From Actinopolymorpha pittospori (GTDB lineage Bacteria; Actinomycetota; Actinomycetes; Propionibacteriales; Actinopolymorphaceae), in contig NZ_JADBEM010000001.1 of assembly GCF_014873875.1 (NCBI RefSeq), positions 2,666,001-2,730,000 on the forward strand: a DNA stretch of 64,000 nucleotides, read 5' to 3'. Below are positions 60,217-64,000 of this stretch, in pieces (the first letter of the stretch is position 1; each line of letters begins with the position of its first letter). The position numbers were made by a program, and so were the translations under genes. The notes beneath the pieces are model-generated. The model saw nothing but the letters and a program-made list of their open reading frames with translations, made no database searches and was not told the origin of the DNA.

Positions 60217-60617
60217 AGCGTCCGCTCGTAGCTGGCCCACGCGATGTGCGACTCGTGCAGCGTGACCGCGATGCCGTCCAGCCCGCGGGCGCCCTCGCCG
60301 AGGGCTCCGGCGTGGACACGGTCGGCGAGCCGGTCGGCGATCACCTGGGCGAGCGCCTCGGTCGAGGTGTTGATCCCGGCGAACGCGGACTCCTCGTCCA
60401 GGTTGCGGTAGTTGAGCTGGCCCAGGACGGCGTTCAGCTCCTGCGAGGCGAGCCCGATGTCGACCACGATGTTGTCGGCGTCGAGCGCGGCCCGGCGGAA
60501 CGTCGCGTCGACGACGAACGTCGCCCCGTGGAGTCGTTGTGCGGGTCCGAAGACCTCGCCCCGGAAACTGTGGGCGATCATGATGTGGTCGCGGACGGTC
60601 ACGCTGAACAAGGTCAC
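60213..60617 (-). CDS. Divergent 6-pyruvoyltetrahydropterin synthase/QueD-like enzyme
   Basis: 134 residues. '[29 protein letters not shown]' matches the T-fold core, and '[11 protein letters not shown]' plus '[12 protein letters not shown]' are the later substrate strands. By eye the canonical Cys and the second His of HGH are not present (reads RLHGAT), so the zinc site or chemistry differs. GTG 60617 overlaps the dehydrogenase stop (GTGA). Confidence 0.82.
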   Translation of the reverse strand: MTLFSVTVRDHIMIAHSFRGEVFGPAQRLHGATFVVDATFRRAALDADNIVVDIGLASQELNAVLGQLNYRNLDEESAFAGINTSTEALAQVIADRLADRVHAGALGEGARGLDGIAVTLHESHIAWASYERTL

Positions 60618-61591
60618 TCTCCGTAGGTGATCAGGTGGCACAGCGCGGGCAGGGTGCCCGCGGCCAGTCGAGGGAGTACGTCCGGGAGCTCGTCGAGCCG
60701 GGACGTGCCGGTGATCAGGACGTCGAAGACGGGATCGTGCAGCAGTTCCAGGGCCAGCGCCAGGCGGTCGGCGAAGGTCCGGCTGGCCCGTCGGGCCGGG
60801 GAGACCATGCCCACCTGGCTGCTGCGGATGCTCAGCCGCCCGGAGTGGAACGCCCCGCCCAACGACAGGTTCACCGTACGGTCGCCGTACCAGCTCAGGT
60901 CGACCACTGTGCCCTCGGGCGCGAGCAGGTCCAGCGACCGCTGGAGCCCGGCGGGCGACGCGCTCGCGTGCACCACGAGGTCACGCCCCTCGGCTGCCTC
61001 CGGCGGCAGCGCGAACTCCACCCCCAACGCTTCGGCGACGCCGGAGCGGCCCGGATCGGCGTCGACCAGCTGCACCTGGACGCCGGGAAACCGGGCGAGG
61101 AGGGCGGCGACGCAGCAGCCGACCATGCCGGCGCCGACCACCGTGATCCGGTCGCCGACGAGGGGCGCGGCGTCCCACAGGGCGTTCACCGCGGTCTCCA
61201 CGGTTCCGGCCAGCACCGCTCGGGCGGGGGGAACCCCCTCGGGCACGGCGACCACGGCGGAGGCCGGGACGACGTACGCGCTCTGGTGCGGGTAGAGGCA
61301 GAAGACGGTACGCCCGAGCAGGTGTGCGGGGCCCTGCTCGACGACGCCCACGTTCAGGTAGCCGTACTTCAGCGGACCGGGGAAGTCGCCCTCCTGGAAC
61401 GGTGCGCGCATCGCGGCGTACTGGCTCACGGGCACGCCCCCGGAGAAGACCAGGGTCTCGGTGCCCCGGCTGATCCCGGAGTACCGGCTGCGGACGAGCA
61501 CCTCGTCGGCGCCGGGGTCGGGCAGCGTCACCGACCGGATCTCGCCCACGCCGGGCGATCGCAGCCAGAAGGCGCGCGCGTCACGAGTCAC
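60614..61591 (-). CDS. Zinc-type alcohol dehydrogenase-like (MDR) oxidoreductase
   Basis: 325 residues. '[27 protein letters not shown]' lacks the usual catalytic Cys/His ligands, '[13 protein letters not shown]' is the core, and '[34 protein letters not shown]' the NAD site. Related to the zinc-binding ADH subfamily seen in antibiotic clusters. GTG 61591 has GAGGAGG close ahead and is the operon start. Confidence 0.85.
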   Translation of the reverse strand: MTRDARAFWLRSPGVGEIRSVTLPDPGADEVLVRSRYSGISRGTETLVFSGGVPVSQYAAMRAPFQEGDFPGPLKYGYLNVGVVEQGPAHLLGRTVFCLYPHQSAYVVPASAVVAVPEGVPPARAVLAGTVETAVNALWDAAPLVGDRITVVGAGMVGCCVAALLARFPGVQVQLVDADPGRSGVAEALGVEFALPPEAAEGRDLVVHASASPAGLQRSLDLLAPEGTVVDLSWYGDRTVNLSLGGAFHSGRLSIRSSQVGMVSPARRASRTFADRLALALELLHDPVFDVLITGTSRLDELPDVLPRLAAGTLPALCHLITYGE

Positions 61592-61822
61592 CGGCTCCTC
61601 CTCACCTGAAAACCGATCGAACCGACGGGCCACATTGTGCGTGGTTCCCTTTCAGGGACGTCCACAGGACAGGAACGGAGGCGGCGTGCGCACGGTTCAC
61701 CGTGGGGCTACCCCGGATGCGAGACCCCCCGCCACCGGGCGACCGGCGGGCCTGATCCGGGACGACACTGCCCCCATGCTGTTCGCCCAGGGCCGGGCCG
61801 GCGCACACGAGGAGACGCGGAC

Positions 61823-62491
61823 ATGAGTCAGTTCGAGGCTGTGCTGTTCGACGCGGGCGACACCCTGATCCGGCTCTCCGGTAGCGGCGAGACGCTGCTG
61901 CACCGGGCGGCGGCCAGCCTCGGCGTCGACCCGCTCGACCCGGAGGAGACGGCCCGGGTGTGGCAGCGGGTGCTCGCTCGCAGCAGTACGGCCGAGGAAC
62001 TGGCGAAGGGCCGCGACCTGTCCAACGCCCGGCACCGCGAGGTGTGGACCGCGCTGTACACCTTCGCCGGCTGTGAGCAGCTGGCCCCCGGGCTGAGCGA
62101 GGAACTGTACGCACTCACCGTCAGCGCCGGGTCCTGGGAGGCGTTCCCGGACACCCTGCCGATCCTCATGGCCCTGCGTGACCGAGGGCTCCCGGTCGGC
62201 ATCGTCAGCGACACCGGCTTCGACCTGCGCCCTGCCATGGACCTGCTGGGGCTGTCGCCGTTCGTGGACACGGTGGTGATGTCCTTCGAACAGGGGATCT
62301 GCAAGCCCGCCGTCGAGGTGTTCCTCACCGCCTGCGACCGGATGCGGGTCCGTCCGGAACGGACCCTGATGGTCGGCGACAATCCGCTCACCGACTCCGG
62401 CGCGGTGGCCGCCGGACTGCACGTCTTCCTGTTGCCGCCGCCGGTGCGGACCGGTCCTCGCGGACTTCGCCACATCCTGTCCCTGGTCTGA
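61823..62491 (+). CDS. HAD-superfamily hydrolase
   Basis: 222 residues. 'VLFDAGDTLIRLSG' (nucleophile Asp in DxGDT), 'GIVSDTGFD' (motif II), 'ICKPAVEVF' (motif III Lys) and 'TLMVGDNPLTDSGAVAAG' (motif IV). A phosphatase for a small molecule. It is divergent from the six-gene operon and may dephosphorylate an intermediate of that pathway. ATG 61823 has GAGGAG nine bases ahead. Confidence 0.9.
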   Translation: MSQFEAVLFDAGDTLIRLSGSGETLLHRAAASLGVDPLDPEETARVWQRVLARSSTAEELAKGRDLSNARHREVWTALYTFAGCEQLAPGLSEELYALTVSAGSWEAFPDTLPILMALRDRGLPVGIVSDTGFDLRPAMDLLGLSPFVDTVVMSFEQGICKPAVEVFLTACDRMRVRPERTLMVGDNPLTDSGAVAAGLHVFLLPPPVRTGPRGLRHILSLV

Positions 62492-62791
62492 CTCCGCCCG
62501 GAGCGGGACACCGAGGCGACACGGAGGGGGACACCGAGGGGGGTACGCAAGTCCCGCTTGTCACCAACGGGGACCCACTCGGAACGGGTAGCCGTCCCGG
62601 CACAGGGGAATGTCAAACCTCGGGGGAACGCGGTATCGAGTTTTTGTCTCTCCACATCATTTCCACCCGACGGACAGCGGATGGAAATTCCACGGGCCGC
62701 TCGAAACCGATGAGGCTGGGTCCGGACAACTCCTGACCGGCGAACGCCGGGCCCGCGGACGACACCGGGTTCGGCGCCATGGAGGGGCGGG
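62492..62791. other. Intergenic, 300 bases
   Basis: No gene or clear hairpin. It contains a GGGACACCGAG direct repeat near 62507-62540 and an A/T-richer patch near 62640 that may be a promoter for the DUF1622 gene. Confidence 0.5.
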
Positions 62792-63163
62792 GTGGAGTTC
62801 CAGTACATCGCCGATCTCGTCGGCAAGGGTGTCGACGGCGTAGGCGTGGTCGTGATCGTGGTGGGCGTGCTCGTCGCGACGGTTGTTGCCGTCGTCCGGC
62901 TGGCTCGTCGTGAAGAAAGGATTTACCAGGCCTACCGTCGACGCCTCGGACGGTCCATATTGCTCGGGCTGGAGTTCCTCGTCGCCGGCGACATCATTCG
63001 AACCGTCGCGGTCGCACCGACGTTCACCAGCGTTGGCACGCTGGCCGTGATCGTGGCGGTCCGCACCCTCCTCAGCTTCTCCCTCGAACTCGAGATCACC
63101 GGGCGGTGGCCATGGACCAAGTCCTCCGGCGCGGCGTCCACCGGCGCCCCGAAGGACGGGTGA
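62792..63163 (+). CDS. DUF1622 membrane protein
   Basis: 123 residues. Three hydrophobic spans: 'GVVVIVVGVLVATVVAVV', 'SILLGLEFLVAGDIIRTV' and 'SVGTLAVIVAVRTLLSFSLELEI', with the conserved 'GLEFLVAGDIIRT' block of the family. Start GTG 62792 with GGAGGGG ahead. Function unknown. Confidence 0.85.
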   Translation: MEFQYIADLVGKGVDGVGVVVIVVGVLVATVVAVVRLARREERIYQAYRRRLGRSILLGLEFLVAGDIIRTVAVAPTFTSVGTLAVIVAVRTLLSFSLELEITGRWPWTKSSGAASTGAPKDG

Positions 63164-63274
63164 CCGCCGGCGACCGTGGCCGGCTTCGTACCGCCGCTCG
63201 GGTAATTGGCCGCCCGACAGTGCCACGATGGGGGTAAGCCGACACAGGGTGGGCGGGTAACGGAGGGATCAGCC

Positions 63275-63475
63275 ATGGACGCCGATCGGCCGGTGTACCG
63301 CGTCCAGCCGGAGCGGGGCCGCTGGAAGCTGAGCCGGAACGACGAAATGCTCGAGATCTTCGAGGCCAAGTTGGACGCGGTCGAAGAAGGCCGTAAGCGG
63401 GCGCGCGCCGAGCATCCCAGCCAGCTCGTCATCCATGGTCGTCACGGCGTGGTCGAGGTCGAGTCGATCTACTAG
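63275..63475 (+). CDS. DUF2188 small protein
   Basis: 66 residues, beta-alpha-beta fold: 'YRVQPERGRWKLSRND' and 'AEHPSQLVIHGRHGVVEVESIY', typical of DUF2188. ATG 63275 has GGAGG about eight bases ahead. The role of the family is not known. Confidence 0.85.
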   Translation: MDADRPVYRVQPERGRWKLSRNDEMLEIFEAKLDAVEEGRKRARAEHPSQLVIHGRHGVVEVESIY

Positions 63476-63484
63476 TACACGTCG

Positions 63485-63513
63485 TTGACGTTCGAGCGGT
63501 TTGAAGCTAAGTT
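63485..63513 (+). promoter_or_regulatory. Candidate promoter
   Basis: TTGACG (63485-63490) and TAAGTT (63508-63513) are exactly 17 bases apart, about 220 bases before the lipoprotein gene at 63735. The long leader has no obvious hairpin or ORF. Confidence 0.45.
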
Positions 63514-63734
63514 GCCCAGGCAACGCAAGGGCGATTGTTCGCTATTCGCTTTCTACGATGACGTTTGAACATCCTCGGCCGCATTCTCAAGGGTGTTCGG
63601 TTCCGGCGGCACAGGCGACGACATCGGCGTTACGGTTCCGGTGGCGACCAGCGAATTTCGCAATGCCTTCGACGGGTCTTCCCCGTCGGCCGGCCACGGC
63701 AATGATCCCTGTCCCAGACCGCGAAGGACACATC

Positions 63735-64000
63735 ATGGACCCTATCGACCAGCGTCATGGCCTCAGCAGGCGTCGGCTTCTCGCCAGCTCTGCCGTGGCC
63801 GCCGTCACCGCCACGATCCTTCCCGCCTGCTCCGAGTCCTCCACCGGTGCGAGTCGCGGAGGAGAGGGTGGCTCTGCCGCCGTGAACCGCAAGGGCTCTC
63901 CGACCAAGCCCATAGCACCACCCACACAGTTGAAGGAAGCGCCGGCACTGGCCAGCCGGGTCAAGGCCGGCGAGCTTCCACCGCTCGAGAAGCGCATGCC
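63735..64000 (+). CDS. Tat-exported substrate-binding lipoprotein, 3' end outside window
   Basis: 88 codons visible. 'LSRRRLLASSAVAAVTATILPAC' combines Tat and lipobox. The motif 'KEAPALASRVKAGELPPLEKRMP' is common at the N-terminus of peptide/oligosaccharide ABC-transporter binding proteins. AAGGA seven bases before ATG 63735 supports the start. The family assignment rests on this short segment. Confidence 0.6.
   Translation, partial: MDPIDQRHGLSRRRLLASSAVAAVTATILPACSESSTGASRGGEGGSAAVNRKGSPTKPIAPPTQLKEAPALASRVKAGELPPLEKRM

Noticed and set aside
1..64000. CRISPR array, tRNA or prophage
   Set aside because: No spaced direct repeats, no tRNA cloverleaf arm signatures (GGTTCRANTCC) in context, and only one isolated tail-tube gene.

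Overview
The window is 64 kb of uniformly GC-rich DNA with abundant GTG starts, strong GGAGG-type ribosome binding sites and many ATGA/GTGA stop-start overlaps. Its gene content is typical of a large-genome soil actinomycete: TetR, PadR, HxlR, ArsR, LacI and ECF42 regulators, Tat lipoproteins, a TIGR03086 protein, DUF4185 and many GNAT and aminoglycoside-phosphotransferase (APH) paralogues. A member of the Nocardioidaceae/Kribbella/Actinopolymorpha or Streptomyces type is plausible, but no marker gene here fixes the genus. I saw no tRNA, rRNA, CRISPR array or prophage.

Layout. 1-5.3 kb: GNAT enzymes and APH-like kinases; one kinase gene is split by a complete IS1380-family element with a CTAG target duplication. 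5.5-11.3 kb: a minus-strand series with a frameshifted APH, a UGT-type glycosyltransferase, an esterase, a methyltransferase, a shortened aldo/keto reductase and an alpha/beta hydrolase. 11.4-14.4 kb: an ArsR-SRPBCC-TIGR03086 operon with a palindromic operator, then a convergent ECF42 sigma/DGPF pair. 14.7-22.8 kb: a nucleotidyltransferase, PhyH, DHFR-like, SnoaL, APH, MFS, aldo/keto reductase and LacI. 23.4-26.6 kb: a CUT1 sugar ABC importer (Tat lipoprotein plus two permeases) divergent from LacI, with repeated CGAAAC motifs between them. 26.7-34.1 kb: an orphan gp19-type tube protein, a NUDIX/2H-phosphoesterase pair, hydrolases, two more APH kinases and a PadR unit.

34.2-36.0 kb encodes an unusual fusion of a DUF429 RNase H-fold domain to a RelA/SpoT synthetase-like domain. 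36.7-42 kb holds two independent TetR/SDR modules, each with recognisable shared operators; the second carries the remnant of an Old Yellow Enzyme gene. 42-53.7 kb: DUF4185, GGCT, a frameshifted PdxH-like gene, a large IS4-superfamily element, Mop/MoeA, an XRE-regulator fragment, an isochorismatase-like hydrolase, a lipoprotein and an HxlR/LLM-oxidoreductase divergent pair. 53.7-56.6 kb is an iron-box-controlled siderophore-binding lipoprotein gene interrupted by an IS200/IS605-type element (dead tnpA, intact tnpB). 56.6-61.6 kb is a tightly coupled six-gene minus-strand operon: dehydrogenase, divergent 6-pyruvoyltetrahydropterin-synthase-like enzyme, glycosyltransferase, methyltransferase, flippase-like membrane protein and RibA-type GTP cyclohydrolase II. 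The end carries a HAD phosphatase, DUF1622, DUF2188 and the start of another Tat lipoprotein.

Two themes stand out. Six genes each become full length if one base is added, five of them at a short G or C run; this is more likely base-calling or assembly error than six real mutations, though real decay cannot be excluded from the sequence alone. The two best candidates for undescribed biology are the DUF429-RelA/SpoT fusion and the pterin/purine-type biosynthetic operon.
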